Shown in pieces: positions 35,293 to 44,364 of a stretch of DNA of 64,000 nt. A model generated the notes under the pieces. That model was not told the origin of the DNA, ran no database searches, and saw nothing but the letters and a program-made list of their open reading frames with translations. Source of the stretch: JBMZCV01 sp049613665. Lineage in GTDB: Bacteria > Bacteroidota > Bacteroidia > Chitinophagales > UBA2359. The position numbers and the translations under genes were made by a program. The first letter of the stretch is position 1, and every line of letters begins with the position of its first letter. The stretch is taken from assembly GCA_049613665.1 (NCBI GenBank), contig JBMZCV010000001.1, positions 1 to 64,000 on the forward strand. The letters run 5' to 3'.

Positions 35293-36159
35293 ATGAAAAA
35301 TGATGATAAAAAAGTGATTGTTAGAGAAGCAAAATATTTTTATAATCGCCAGATAAAAGAAGAAAATATCGACAACCAACTCATTAGCAGAATCAAAACT
35401 AGGCTAGAAGATTTTTATACGCCAGAAGGAAAAGCATTGTTTTTGAATACGATTCAAGTAAGTATCAAAGCCTATTTAAAACAAAGAATTGAGCAAGTAG
35501 AAGAGTTAGAGAATAATCGTGTGGCTTTGGAAAAGAAAAATATTAATGTCAATTCTAGAGTAAATATGCATAGCAAGTATATCGAAAAGCGAGAAAACCT
35601 TTTGTTTTACATTCAACAAGAGCTAGACACTTTGCCATTGTTCGATATTAGCCAACGATTAGATGAACTTTTAGCGAAAGCAAAGACAGAGCGTAAAAAT
35701 ATTTCAGATAAAAGAAATAAAGTTTTCATTTGTTACAATCGCAATAATACTGATTATAAAGATGATATAAAACGATATTTCAAACCATTTTTGCCAGCAG
35801 ATGCTGTTTGGTGCGACGATAATATTAAGGCCAGCGAGGTTTGGAGCGATGAAATATATGAGGCTATTAGCGAAACGAAAGTAGCTATTTTTTTGGTCAG
35901 CACCGACTTTTTGGCTTCCGATTTTGTGATGGATAAAGAAGTACCGACCATTTTGAAAGCAGTTGAAAAAGGACACACCATACCGCTTTTTATCATTTTA
36001 GAACCTTGTTTATTTACAGATATTCCAGCTTTGAGCAAATACCAAACCGTAAATCCACCAACGCAAGCAATAAGCCAGATGGACGAAAACGAAAAGAAAG
36101 CTTTGTTTGTTAATTTGGTAAGGCTGACGAGGGAGGTTTTGAATTATGGGAATGAGTAA
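35293..36159 (+). CDS. TIR-domain protein 2
   Basis: This 288-residue soluble protein has a coiled-coil/helical N-terminus (ISRIKTRLEDFYTPEGKALF; QVEELENNRVALEKK). The C-terminal TIR domain covers ~142-285 (NKVFICYNRNNTDYKDDIK, STDFLASDFVMDKEVP with Glu216, KYQTVNPP). Over the TIR half it is close to the protein at 32361, even at DNA level, while the N-terminal ~130 residues share only scattered motifs (DFY..E.K.LFL.T, LDELL..AKT). Such pairs suggest one effector with two sensors, or duplication followed by diversification. NADase activity is inferred from the Glu position only. Confidence 0.86.
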   Translation: MKNDDKKVIVREAKYFYNRQIKEENIDNQLISRIKTRLEDFYTPEGKALFLNTIQVSIKAYLKQRIEQVEELENNRVALEKKNINVNSRVNMHSKYIEKRENLLFYIQQELDTLPLFDISQRLDELLAKAKTERKNISDKRNKVFICYNRNNTDYKDDIKRYFKPFLPADAVWCDDNIKASEVWSDEIYEAISETKVAIFLVSTDFLASDFVMDKEVPTILKAVEKGHTIPLFIILEPCLFTDIPALSKYQTVNPPTQAISQMDENEKKALFVNLVRLTREVLNYGNE

Positions 36160-36212
36160 ATCTAAACGAATTTAGATAAAAATTCTACTCATTTAAAATA
36201 CAATTTTGTATA

Positions 36213-36243
36213 TTTATGGTATTAGAAAATTTAATACCATAAA
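36213..36243 (+). promoter_or_regulatory. Inverted repeat overlapping the HU-like gene promoter
   Basis: TTTATGGTATTA (36213-36224) and TAATACCATAAA (36232-36243) are perfect 12-bp inverted arms ending 9 bp before the ATG. The left arm overlaps a TATATTTA -7-like box. It could be an operator or a leader hairpin covering the ribosome site. Confidence 0.6.
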
Positions 36244-36251
36244 AAAACAAA

Positions 36252-36533
36252 ATGAAATTAATAAATAAAACAATTGAACCAACCAAACACAAAGAATTTT
36301 TACATCTTTATGCTCAAAAAATGGATTGTAGTGTGGAAGAAGCAGAATCATATTTATACGGTTTTGTTGAGACAATATATGATTTGATGAAGAAAAAATC
36401 AAGTATAACCATTCGAAATTTTGGTAAGTTTTATATTGCAGAAAAGCGAAATTCAACCATTTTTAAATTTAATCCATCTCAAAAAATGAAAGCAATCATT
36501 GGTTGGTCGTCAGGCTATAAAGGTAAAATTTGA
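36252..36533 (+). CDS. HU/IHF-like DNA-binding protein
   Basis: This 93-residue protein is of HU size. It has an N-terminal helical half (HKEFLHLYAQKMDCSVEEAESYLYGFVETIYDLMKK) and the beta-arm region SSITIRNFGKFYIAEKRNS...FKFNPSQKMKAIIGW. These match the IxLxGFGxF...FxPSxxL(K) pattern of the HU family. Such proteins bend DNA. It is diverged from housekeeping HU, as expected for an accessory or island-borne copy. It lies just after TIR gene 2, has a private promoter with an inverted repeat and ends at a strong terminator. Confidence 0.82.
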   Translation: MKLINKTIEPTKHKEFLHLYAQKMDCSVEEAESYLYGFVETIYDLMKKKSSITIRNFGKFYIAEKRNSTIFKFNPSQKMKAIIGWSSGYKGKI

Positions 36534-36540
36534 TAAAATA

Positions 36541-36582
36541 AAAACCGCCCAATAGTTGAATATATAACTATTGGGCGGTTTT
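36541..36582. terminator. Bidirectional intrinsic terminator
   Basis: A perfect 17-bp GC-containing stem (36541-36557 with 36566-36582) is followed by TTTATTTTG. It sits between convergent HU-like and START genes. Confidence 0.9.
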
Positions 36583-36603
36583 TATTTTGCAGAAAAATGA
36601 TTA

Positions 36604-37260
36604 CTAGCGTCCTAATTTTTTACGCATATTAATCAACGTTTTTTCTACTACGTCTTGCGTATTTTTGTTTACTTTTCCTGTAACACCCCAAAGTGAAATA
36701 TCTGGGTCGTTATACACTTCGTAAGTAATTTTAATGGTATTGTCGGCATTCAATTCAAAAAGCCAAAGGCCATTAAAATCAGTCACTCGCACATAGTCAG
36801 TTTTCGCCACATAAGTAGGTGCGTTCGACATTCGCAAAGCTACCGAAGTTGCTGTTTTTTTCATCACAATTTTCGATGATAAATCTCTGTCGCTAAGTGG
36901 TGCACCTTCGTTTACGGTATAGATATAAAACTCATAGCTATCGTTGTCGTCCAACAAGTTTTGCGGAATAGTATTGCCATTTCCTTTCGGAGCTTTCAAT
37001 GTCGCACTATTTGTGTTGTGCATCCATTTCGGATATTCGCCTACTTTGCACATCAGTTTCGTGATAGCGTCTTGTGTTACATCAAGCGTCATTGTGCCAC
37101 GAAAAGTTTTATAATCCTTTCCAGCTTCTTGTTTAGATTTCACGACAACACCATTTTTACTGCTTTCTGTTTCCCAGCCACCTGCCGAAGCAAAGTTGAA
37201 GCTCATGAATAATGCAAATAATAAAATGCTGCTAATTTTGCCTACTGTTTGTAATTTCAT
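36604..37260 (-). CDS. START/SRPBCC-domain lipid-binding protein
   Basis: This 218-residue protein has a signal peptide (ISSILLFALFMSFNFASAG). A START-like helix-grip domain follows: GWETESSKNGVVVKSKQEAG, TKLMCKVGEYPKWMHN, VNEGAPLSDRDLSSKIVMKK, and a C-terminal helix VVEKTLINMRKKLG. START domains hold a lipid or other hydrophobic ligand. The signal peptide indicates a periplasmic or outer-membrane-facing role, for example lipid shuttling. The gene converges on the HU-like gene. It looks like a core gene interrupting the accessory region. Ligand unknown. Confidence 0.85.
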   Translation of the reverse strand: MKLQTVGKISSILLFALFMSFNFASAGGWETESSKNGVVVKSKQEAGKDYKTFRGTMTLDVTQDAITKLMCKVGEYPKWMHNTNSATLKAPKGNGNTIPQNLLDDNDSYEFYIYTVNEGAPLSDRDLSSKIVMKKTATSVALRMSNAPTYVAKTDYVRVTDFNGLWLFELNADNTIKITYEVYNDPDISLWGVTGKVNKNTQDVVEKTLINMRKKLGR

Positions 37261-37381
37261 TTTTTGTATTGTTTTTTAGTAACTATTTACGTTTTTTGAA
37301 AAAGAAATTTGTATTTTTTCTAAAGAGTAACGGCCTATTAGACTAAGCTGGTTTTGCAAAGTTAAAATTTGAGGGTGTGTT

Positions 37382-37987
37382 TTATATTCTTTCTAACAAA
37401 AATTTGTATGAATACATATCAATATTACACCGATTAGCACTTTCATATTTTTCAAGCTCTTCGCCTCTTATTACTGGTCTATTATCTCTATTTAAGCCTA
37501 ACCATTTAATAGTTTCTGTTGCCCTCGCTTGCTCTGCTATATCTCTCAATGGATTAGACCGAATTTCATAGGTTTCCCAATTGATTTCAAACCAATAATC
37601 GAAATCATATTCTAATGTATCTGGCTTTAGAGGTTCAATATCTGGATATTTACTGCCTTTATACTCTTGACATTGATAGCAAGCTAAAAATAAATTTGTC
37701 CATTCAAAAGCCATTTTTTTATAAACAGATTTTGGTTTAAAATGGTCTATACTCGGTTTTCCTCCTCCTTTTACTAAAGGTCTTATTTCGCAATAAGCAC
37801 AACGTTTATCAAAAACAATAGTTAAAGTTTCTGTTAAAATATGCTCTACTTTTCGATTTTTGTATTGATGCCAATTCCAATATTTAGGTTTTGTTTTTCT
37901 TTTTTCGATAAAATCGACTGTCCATTTTTCCGCTTTTTCTACCAAACAAATAGGTTTATCCACCTTATTTCTATCTACTTTGTTCAT
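37382..37987 (-). CDS. HNH endonuclease, PtuB/TIGR02646-like
   Basis: This 201-residue protein carries a zinc-type HNH core: Cys63-x2-Cys66 (RCAYCEI), Asp81-His82 (SIDHFKPKS), Asn98 (WTNLFLAC) and Cys103-x2-Cys106. This arrangement is that of the TIGR02646 family, which includes PtuB of Septu defence and HNH partners of some retrons. Its ATG overlaps the stop of the upstream ATPase gene (ATGA at 37984-37987), so translation is coupled. The nuclease is probably controlled by that ATPase. All catalytic positions appear intact. No reverse transcriptase is nearby, which argues against a retron. Confidence 0.85.
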   Translation of the reverse strand: MNKVDRNKVDKPICLVEKAEKWTVDFIEKRKTKPKYWNWHQYKNRKVEHILTETLTIVFDKRCAYCEIRPLVKGGGKPSIDHFKPKSVYKKMAFEWTNLFLACYQCQEYKGSKYPDIEPLKPDTLEYDFDYWFEINWETYEIRSNPLRDIAEQARATETIKWLGLNRDNRPVIRGEELEKYESANRCNIDMYSYKFLLERI

Positions 37988-40419
37988 AATTCAAAGGCTT
38001 TTCCTGTTTGTCGTTCCATTTGTCTCAATTCACGAGCAATAATTACTTGTACTTCTTCATTCTTTTTGAGCAAACGCCTAATAGTTGTTTTAAACTTTTT
38101 CATTTCTTGCGGTGTTGCTGTTGAAAGTTTGACTTTTCGCAACAACTCATAAAACTGCTTAAAATCTTCTTCGGTTTCGTAGCTGAAAAACTTATTTTTA
38201 CCATCGAAAAACATATTATAGATGCTTTTCATGCTCAAACCAGTTTCAATATCCTTTTCTTCCACTTGAATTGTACCATCTTTCACGTCTAGCAACAAAG
38301 CTCTGAAACCTTCTGCTGATTGCAAAGAAAATAAATTGTGTGTTGTCAAAATAAATTGAATATTGCGAAAATCTCGCTTCAATTGCCATAATAAACGACG
38401 CTGCCAAACAGGATGCAAATGTCTATCAAACTCATCAATAATAATTACGCCTTTCGCTTCGGCAAACAGCTTTTTAGGCGTAGGTACTTCCTTAAAAATG
38501 TTGTTTCTACTCGCTATAATTTTGACAATAATATCAGTCATCAGCAAAATATGGTCTCGGTAGCCTTCGCTCAAATGTCTGGTTTTTAGCTGATTTTTAT
38601 TGATGTCTTCAAAAAAGAAATTTAAGTTGTCTTGTTGCAAATAAATGCGTTCTTTCTCTTCAATCAAACTCAAATAGTTATTAATTGTATCTTTGATTAA
38701 AGCGACAAAAGCAGCTATTATTTTGTTTTTATTCTGAGGATTATCAATGTACATTTTTTCTAAAATCACAATTGGGTCATAGAAATTATCAGAAGAATTT
38801 GTAAAAATAGAGCTAGTCGAATAGCTTTTTGCATTTCCTTCTATGATTTGTTGTACGATTTTTGAATGGTCAAGTTTTGGCTCTGTATCAAGATTTACAC
38901 CATAAGATAATAACAATTTTTGAGGGTGTGGCGTGCGTCTTTCTTCGTTTAGCTCATTACTGAAAATATAGGCTTTACGATATTCCTCTCCCCAAAAAAT
39001 GCTAACTTCTGCATTTTTTTTGCCAAAATGAATATAGGAATCCAACTCATTTGATTTATCGTCATTGTGGCGTGGCAGCAAACCGAGTGTGATTGCTTGC
39101 AAAATAGAAGTTTTGCCCAAGCCATTTCGCCCAAGAATGATATTGATACGTTCCGAAACATTAAAATTCAACTGCTGAAATAGCTTGAAGTTCTTAATTT
39201 GTATCTTACTGATTTTGTCTGCACCGTTCCAAACTTCTTTTATTTCTATATCTTCTTCGCCTATGTAGGCTAGTAAGTTATCTACTAAAAACTTACGGTC
39301 TTTATGAAAATAAAAGTGTTCGCCTGCTTCCTTGTGTTTTAATAGACTATTATAATTTATTTTTATTTTTTCATCAAAATTTTCGGCTTTGGGAAACAGT
39401 AAATAACGATAAACATCTTTAACTTGTGCATTAATGATAAATTGTTCAATAGACTTTCGTAAAGCCAACAATAGTATTTTTCTTTCTTCTTCTTTTTTGC
39501 CAAAAATAAAAATTGCAACCTGTAAAACTAATGTATCCCATGCTTCTTGCATTTGAGATGCAATAATAGCATGAGTATCTTGCAATTGAATAAAAATAAA
39601 GCCCTCCTTTTGGTTTCTAATAGTATAATTTCCACTATTTAGTTTAAACATATCCAAAATACTCTTTTGCTCTGAATCCTCATCACAAAAACCATAAATA
39701 AAGTCGGTAGTATGAATTGGATTATTTTTAAAATCCAGCCCTACTAATTTTGTTAATTTATAAATATCAGAAGGAATAATAGTAATTAAATTATCATCAA
39801 GATTTAAAGTTTTGAGATTATGAAGTGTAAAAAACTCTAAAGGTAATTCAGTTAATTTATTATTTGATAAATCTAATATTTCAAGTTGTATTAATTCAAA
39901 TAATGGTTTTGGTAAAGTTGAAAAATTATTGAATTTCAAAACAAGTTCTTTGATTTCTTTAAACTTGTCTAAGTCTGAAAAAACTTGAATATTTAATTCA
40001 GTTAAAACTAAACATTTCACTTTTCTTAAATGAAATAAAAAAGTTGGCATTTTTAGTATAGGTTCACGTCCAATATGAACATCAATAAGGCTTGATAATT
40101 CAGTTAAGCTTTCTGGAAATTCAATAATATTATTGTTAAAAAAAGTGATAGATGTCAATTGTTTTATTTTAGAAATGCTAAATAATATTTGCTCCAAGTT
40201 ACAAGCATGAAAATGAACTTTATACAAATTTTTTAATTCAATAATAGAATCTAGAATCTCATCAATAAAGTCAATATTATCAAAAAAAATACTTTCGATA
40301 TTTTCTAATTCAATAATTCGATTCCATATATCTGTTGTAATTTGTCCATTTGCTAAATTAATGCTTTGCCTTCCTTGTTCTTTTGCCTCTTCTATTCTTT
40401 TTAAAATACTTTTACTCAT
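37984..40419 (-). CDS. LRR-fused SMC/ABC-type ATPase, Septu PtuA-like
   Basis: This 811-residue protein is a fusion. Residues ~20-250 are leucine-rich repeats, with about eight visible units (IQLEILDLSNNKLTELPLEF, HNLKTLNLDDNLITIIPSDI, TKLVGLDFKNNPI). Residues ~260-400 are a helical linker. Residues ~405-740 are an AAA/ABC-type ATPase with Walker A GRNGLGKTS (~429), signature-like LSEGYRDHI, Walker B VIIIDEFDRHLHP (~657) and a TTHNLFSL switch. That ATPase layout is the PtuA/OLD-like type. It is the first gene of a coupled pair with an HNH nuclease. The LRR front end is unusual for Septu ATPases and may sense or recruit a target. Confidence 0.83.
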   Translation of the reverse strand: MSKSILKRIEEAKEQGRQSINLANGQITTDIWNRIIELENIESIFFDNIDFIDEILDSIIELKNLYKVHFHACNLEQILFSISKIKQLTSITFFNNNIIEFPESLTELSSLIDVHIGREPILKMPTFLFHLRKVKCLVLTELNIQVFSDLDKFKEIKELVLKFNNFSTLPKPLFELIQLEILDLSNNKLTELPLEFFTLHNLKTLNLDDNLITIIPSDIYKLTKLVGLDFKNNPIHTTDFIYGFCDEDSEQKSILDMFKLNSGNYTIRNQKEGFIFIQLQDTHAIIASQMQEAWDTLVLQVAIFIFGKKEEERKILLLALRKSIEQFIINAQVKDVYRYLLFPKAENFDEKIKINYNSLLKHKEAGEHFYFHKDRKFLVDNLLAYIGEEDIEIKEVWNGADKISKIQIKNFKLFQQLNFNVSERINIILGRNGLGKTSILQAITLGLLPRHNDDKSNELDSYIHFGKKNAEVSIFWGEEYRKAYIFSNELNEERRTPHPQKLLLSYGVNLDTEPKLDHSKIVQQIIEGNAKSYSTSSIFTNSSDNFYDPIVILEKMYIDNPQNKNKIIAAFVALIKDTINNYLSLIEEKERIYLQQDNLNFFFEDINKNQLKTRHLSEGYRDHILLMTDIIVKIIASRNNIFKEVPTPKKLFAEAKGVIIIDEFDRHLHPVWQRRLLWQLKRDFRNIQFILTTHNLFSLQSAEGFRALLLDVKDGTIQVEEKDIETGLSMKSIYNMFFDGKNKFFSYETEEDFKQFYELLRKVKLSTATPQEMKKFKTTIRRLLKKNEEVQVIIARELRQMERQTGKAFEL

Positions 40420-40751
40420 ACTATTTCCTTAATAAAAAATTTAACTATTTGTTTTTTTATCTAAGTTAGAATTATAAGCCTTAAAAAATGTCGTTTAACT
40501 TCATGCCTACCGCTTATCATTCGAGATTGCTTCACATTTTTTCACTATGTTTAAAATGTTCGCAATGACAAATAGTCGGTATTTTTGTTTTAAACATTAT
40601 TTCATTTTATGCTAATGACTTGTCATAAAAATTGGGAGACTACAATTCCAATTTGGTTAAGATAAAAAATATCTTTTAATGCTGAAATGTAATTTATAAG
40701 TTATTTTTCAGATAAACAAGAAATGAAATGTTATTTTCTTGTGAAAAAAGC
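40420..40751. other. Intergenic region with family D repeat
   Basis: 40484-40574 matches the right two-thirds of the family D element at 47551-47691. No gene was seen. The ATPase promoter should lie near 40420-40480. Confidence 0.5.
40484..40574. repeat. Partial dispersed repeat D
   Basis: TGTCGTTTAACTTCATGCC, CGCTTATCATTCGAGATTGC and AAAATGTTCGCAATGACAAA align with the 3' part of the copy at 47551-47691. The left end is missing. Confidence 0.65.
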
Positions 40752-40801
40752 AAAACCACACAAAACCGCTTTTTTCTAAAAAACAGTTTTGCATGGTTTT
40801 T
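40752..40801 (-). terminator. Intrinsic terminator of the RND locus
   Basis: AAAACCACACAAAACCGC and the downstream GTTTTGCATGGTTTTT form an imperfect ~22-bp stem. On the minus strand it is followed by GCTTTTTTCAC. It lies 50 bp past the RND pump stop. Confidence 0.7.
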
Positions 40802-40807
40802 ACATTA

Positions 40808-40835
40808 GTTGTTGGTGAAAACACACAACAACGGC
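40808..40835. repeat. Solo fragment of dispersed repeat B
   Basis: GTTGTTGGTGAAAACACACA followed by ACAACGGC resembles fused family B ends. It sits between the terminator and the RND stop codon. Confidence 0.4.
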
Positions 40836-40851
40836 AGAAATTTATATCATT

Positions 40852-43800
40852 TTAAATCGTCAATTCTACTTCCTCTTTCGTTTTCGTTGTTTTTTTGCGT
40901 TTGTCGAAAGCAAAAGAACTGATTCTATCCATCATCAAATACATCACAGGAATGATAACAAGCGTTAGGAAAGTCGCAAAGGTAAGACCGAAAATTACTG
41001 TCCAAGCCATCGGCCCCCAGAAAATAGCATTGTCGCCACCGAAATAAATTTGAGCATCAAAATCGGCAAGTAGCGTAAAAAAGTTGATATTCATACCTGT
41101 GGCAAGCGGCATCAAACCCAAAACCGTTGTGATGGCTGTCAAAAGTACAGGTCGCAAACGCTTGCTTCCTGCCTCCACAATCGCATCAACAACTTGTGCT
41201 TTCGTTTGGCTTTCGTCATCACTCAAGCCAAGTGTTAAACGCTGTCGATTTCGCACCAAGTTGGTGTAATCTATGAGTACAATCGCATTGTTTACGACCA
41301 CTCCAGCCAGCGAAATAATACCGATACCTGTCATGATGATAATAAAATCCATGCGGAAAATAGAGTAGCCCAAAAATACGCCTATCGTACTGAAAAATAC
41401 CGACATCACGATAATAATTGGCATCGCCACCGAGTTGAATTGCGTCACGATAATCAAGAAAATCAAGAATACGGCTACCATCATTGCTGTTCCTAAAAAC
41501 GCCATTGATTCCTGTTGTTCTTCCTGCTCGCCTGTAAATTTGAGGTCGTAGCCTTCTGGCATTTCATAGTCAGACAACATTCCTTTGTATTGCAGCACGA
41601 TATCCGCACCATTTGCGTCTTCTGTTACATTAGAATAAATTGTTACTACTCTATTCAAATCTTTACGTTTCACAGAGCCATAAGTAGAAGCATATCGCAC
41701 ATCGGCCACCGCAGAAATAGGAATTTGCATCAGTTTACCTTGATTATTTCTGAATGTCACCTTCTGATTCATGATTTTTGGCAAATCATAACGGTTTTCT
41801 TCGCCAAAACGCAACTGAATTGGATAGTCATCTTCGCCATCTTTGAATTTCGAAATTTCTTTTCCAAAAATCGCAGTACGCATTGTTCCAGCTATTTGCG
41901 AAGTCGAAAGTCCAAAACGTCGTGCTTTGTCTCTATCAATATCAATCAATAATTCTGGCTTGCCCGATTCAAGGTCAATTTTGAGTTCCTCGACACCTTG
42001 CACATCTTGCTCATTCAAAAATTTACGCACTTCGTCAGCTTGTGCCAGTAAGGTAGCGAAATTTTCGCCGCTAATTTCGATATTGACAGCAGGGCCTGTT
42101 GGTGGGCCATTAGAGTCTTTTGCTACTACAATTTGAACTCCCGGATAGCCTGTCACAGCTTTTCTAATGGCTTTCATGGCATCGGTAGTAGAAAGTCCAT
42201 TTCTAAATTCATATTCCAAAAACGAAACGGTCACACGGCTTTTATTTGGCGAAGAGCCTTGTTGTGGCCCAGCATTTGGGTCAGATGTTCCCTCTCCTAC
42301 TTGTCCCATGACAGCCTCTACAATGCTCTCATAAGGTTTCAGAGCCGTTATGATTTCTTTTTCTATTTCTTGCGTAAAAGCATTGGTTTTTCCAATATCT
42401 GTTCCAATAGGTTGCTCAATGAAAACAAATACATTGCTCGGTTCATTGGCAGGAAATAAATCTATTCTAAGCCCCGAATTTGTCAAAAGATTGATAGAAC
42501 CAACCATAAGAGCAATCGTTGCGGCAAAAAATACGATAGGCAAAAATCCTGTTAAGGCAAAACGCACGAAAGCACGATAGCCACGCTCTAACAATGGCAA
42601 TACATAAGCTTGAAATAAAACGGCTAAAGGACTTAAAATATAAGTATTGAACAAAGTAAAGCTACCAAAAAAGCTTAACAAACTGCCCAAAGCACGTCGA
42701 TTTGCACTATCTCCGCCAGAAGTATATAAGTAAACGCCCAAAACAATGAAAAATAATGACCATAAAATTGTTTTTACATGGTTTGTTTTTTCATCTGGGT
42801 CATCAATTTTCATGAATACAGAAGTCAATACTGGATTGATAACTAAAGCCACAAATAGCGATGATGCTAACACAATAATCAGCGTAATAGGCAAATATTT
42901 CATAAATTCACCCATGATAGAATTCCAAAATAATAAAGGTAAAAAGGCGGCCAAAGTGGTTGCAGTAGAAGAAATAATTGGCCAAGCTACCTCACCCACA
43001 CCTTGTTTTGCAGCATTGATAGGCGAATGGCCTTCGTCCATGAAGCGATATATATTTTCGACCACCACAATACCATTATCCACCAACATTCCGAGTGCGA
43101 GAATAAGCGAAAACAAGACCATGATATTTAGGGTTACGCCAGAAACGCCCAAAATGAGAAAGCCCATAAACATACTCAAAGGAATGGCGACACCAACAAA
43201 TAGAGCGTTTCGCATACCTAAGAAGAACTGCAATACTAATACTACCAAAATCACACCTGCCACAATACTATTGTTCAAGTTGGCAAGCATACTTCTCGTC
43301 ATTTTCGACTGGTCATTGAGCAATTGCACTTTTATTTCTTTTGGCAATTTGCTTTTTTTGGCTTCTGTAACAATGTCTTTTATCTTAGAAATGGCTTCCA
43401 ATAAGTTTTCGCCACTTCGCTTTTTGATGTCCAACATCACTACTGGCATCGTATTGGAACGTGCATAGCTTGTTCGGTCGGCATAGCCAAAATTGACAGT
43501 TGCTACATCACGAAGGTAAACGATATTTCCGCCTTGATTAGAAATAATAATGTCTAACATATCGTCGATATTCGCAAACTCGCCCACGATACGCACATTT
43601 CGTCTAACGCCATCGCTCAAAATATCGCCACCAGAAATAGTCGCATTTTCATAAGAAACAGCATCTTCAATATCTCTAAAACTCAACTTCCGAGCTTCCA
43701 ATTTATAATTATCGACACTAATACTTACTTCTTTTTCTGGCACACCTCGAATATCGGCTGCCGAAATTTCCGACAATTTTTCAAACTCTTCTTGCAAATA

Positions 43801-44325
43801 TTCTGCATATTCATTGAGTTTGTCAATATTATCTACACCTGTAACATTTACATTCAAGATAGGCATATTGCTAAAGTCCATCTCAAAAATGTTTGGGTCG
43901 GCAGGCAAATCGTTGGGCAAATCTGGTTTTGCTCTATCTACTGCATCTTTCACATCTAATAATGCTTCTGATGCTGGCATATCGAGGTCAAACTCCACGA
44001 CAATCGTGCTATAATCTTGAATACAAGTCGCTTCTATTTTTTTAACGCCTGTAATTGTGTTTAATTCTTTTTCGATAGGCCGAGATACCAATGTTTCCAT
44101 ATCTAGCGGCGAGTTGCCAGGATATGGCGTACCTACATAAATGGTCGGCAACACGATTTCTGGAAAGCTCTCTTTTGGCATCGTGACATAAGAACCCCAG
44201 CCAAGAAGGACGATAAGAAAAATAATGACAAAGACGCTTGTTTTGTTATCAACGGCTAAACTCGACAAGCCAAATTCACGAACAATTTGGTTTTGTGAAT
44301 CGTTTTTTTCTGACGAATTGCTCAT
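40852..44325 (-). CDS. RND efflux pump inner-membrane permease (HAE1/AcrB family)
   Basis: This 1157-residue protein has the two-fold RND layout: helix 1 near residue 30, a large periplasmic loop, six helices (~360-560), a second helix near 615, a second loop, and six final helices. Family blocks include FPEIVLPTIYVGTPYPGNSP, VGVAIPLSMFMGF, LALGMLVDNGIVVVENI (with the charged residues of the proton relay) and IGIISLAGVVVNNAIVLIDY. It exports drugs, detergents or lipids using proton flux with the adaptor and TolC proteins. An insertion at ~525-590 adds extra hydrophobic sequence. It is separated from its adaptor gene by a restriction-modification cassette. Confidence 0.96.
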   Translation of the reverse strand: MSNSSEKNDSQNQIVREFGLSSLAVDNKTSVFVIIFLIVLLGWGSYVTMPKESFPEIVLPTIYVGTPYPGNSPLDMETLVSRPIEKELNTITGVKKIEATCIQDYSTIVVEFDLDMPASEALLDVKDAVDRAKPDLPNDLPADPNIFEMDFSNMPILNVNVTGVDNIDKLNEYAEYLQEEFEKLSEISAADIRGVPEKEVSISVDNYKLEARKLSFRDIEDAVSYENATISGGDILSDGVRRNVRIVGEFANIDDMLDIIISNQGGNIVYLRDVATVNFGYADRTSYARSNTMPVVMLDIKKRSGENLLEAISKIKDIVTEAKKSKLPKEIKVQLLNDQSKMTRSMLANLNNSIVAGVILVVLVLQFFLGMRNALFVGVAIPLSMFMGFLILGVSGVTLNIMVLFSLILALGMLVDNGIVVVENIYRFMDEGHSPINAAKQGVGEVAWPIISSTATTLAAFLPLLFWNSIMGEFMKYLPITLIIVLASSLFVALVINPVLTSVFMKIDDPDEKTNHVKTILWSLFFIVLGVYLYTSGGDSANRRALGSLLSFFGSFTLFNTYILSPLAVLFQAYVLPLLERGYRAFVRFALTGFLPIVFFAATIALMVGSINLLTNSGLRIDLFPANEPSNVFVFIEQPIGTDIGKTNAFTQEIEKEIITALKPYESIVEAVMGQVGEGTSDPNAGPQQGSSPNKSRVTVSFLEYEFRNGLSTTDAMKAIRKAVTGYPGVQIVVAKDSNGPPTGPAVNIEISGENFATLLAQADEVRKFLNEQDVQGVEELKIDLESGKPELLIDIDRDKARRFGLSTSQIAGTMRTAIFGKEISKFKDGEDDYPIQLRFGEENRYDLPKIMNQKVTFRNNQGKLMQIPISAVADVRYASTYGSVKRKDLNRVVTIYSNVTEDANGADIVLQYKGMLSDYEMPEGYDLKFTGEQEEQQESMAFLGTAMMVAVFLIFLIIVTQFNSVAMPIIIVMSVFFSTIGVFLGYSIFRMDFIIIMTGIGIISLAGVVVNNAIVLIDYTNLVRNRQRLTLGLSDDESQTKAQVVDAIVEAGSKRLRPVLLTAITTVLGLMPLATGMNINFFTLLADFDAQIYFGGDNAIFWGPMAWTVIFGLTFATFLTLVIIPVMYLMMDRISSFAFDKRKKTTKTKEEVELTI

Positions 44326-44364
44326 ATTATTTGTTGTTTATTGTTTTTTTGTATGTTTTTTTGC

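Noticed and set aside
37382..40419. Retron effector module
   Set aside because: The ATPase/HNH pair can accompany retrons, but no reverse transcriptase or retron RNA candidate was found on either side.
42746..43468. 240-codon frame opposite the RND pump gene
   Set aside because: Antisense to strongly conserved coding sequence and without recognisable domain; a shadow frame.
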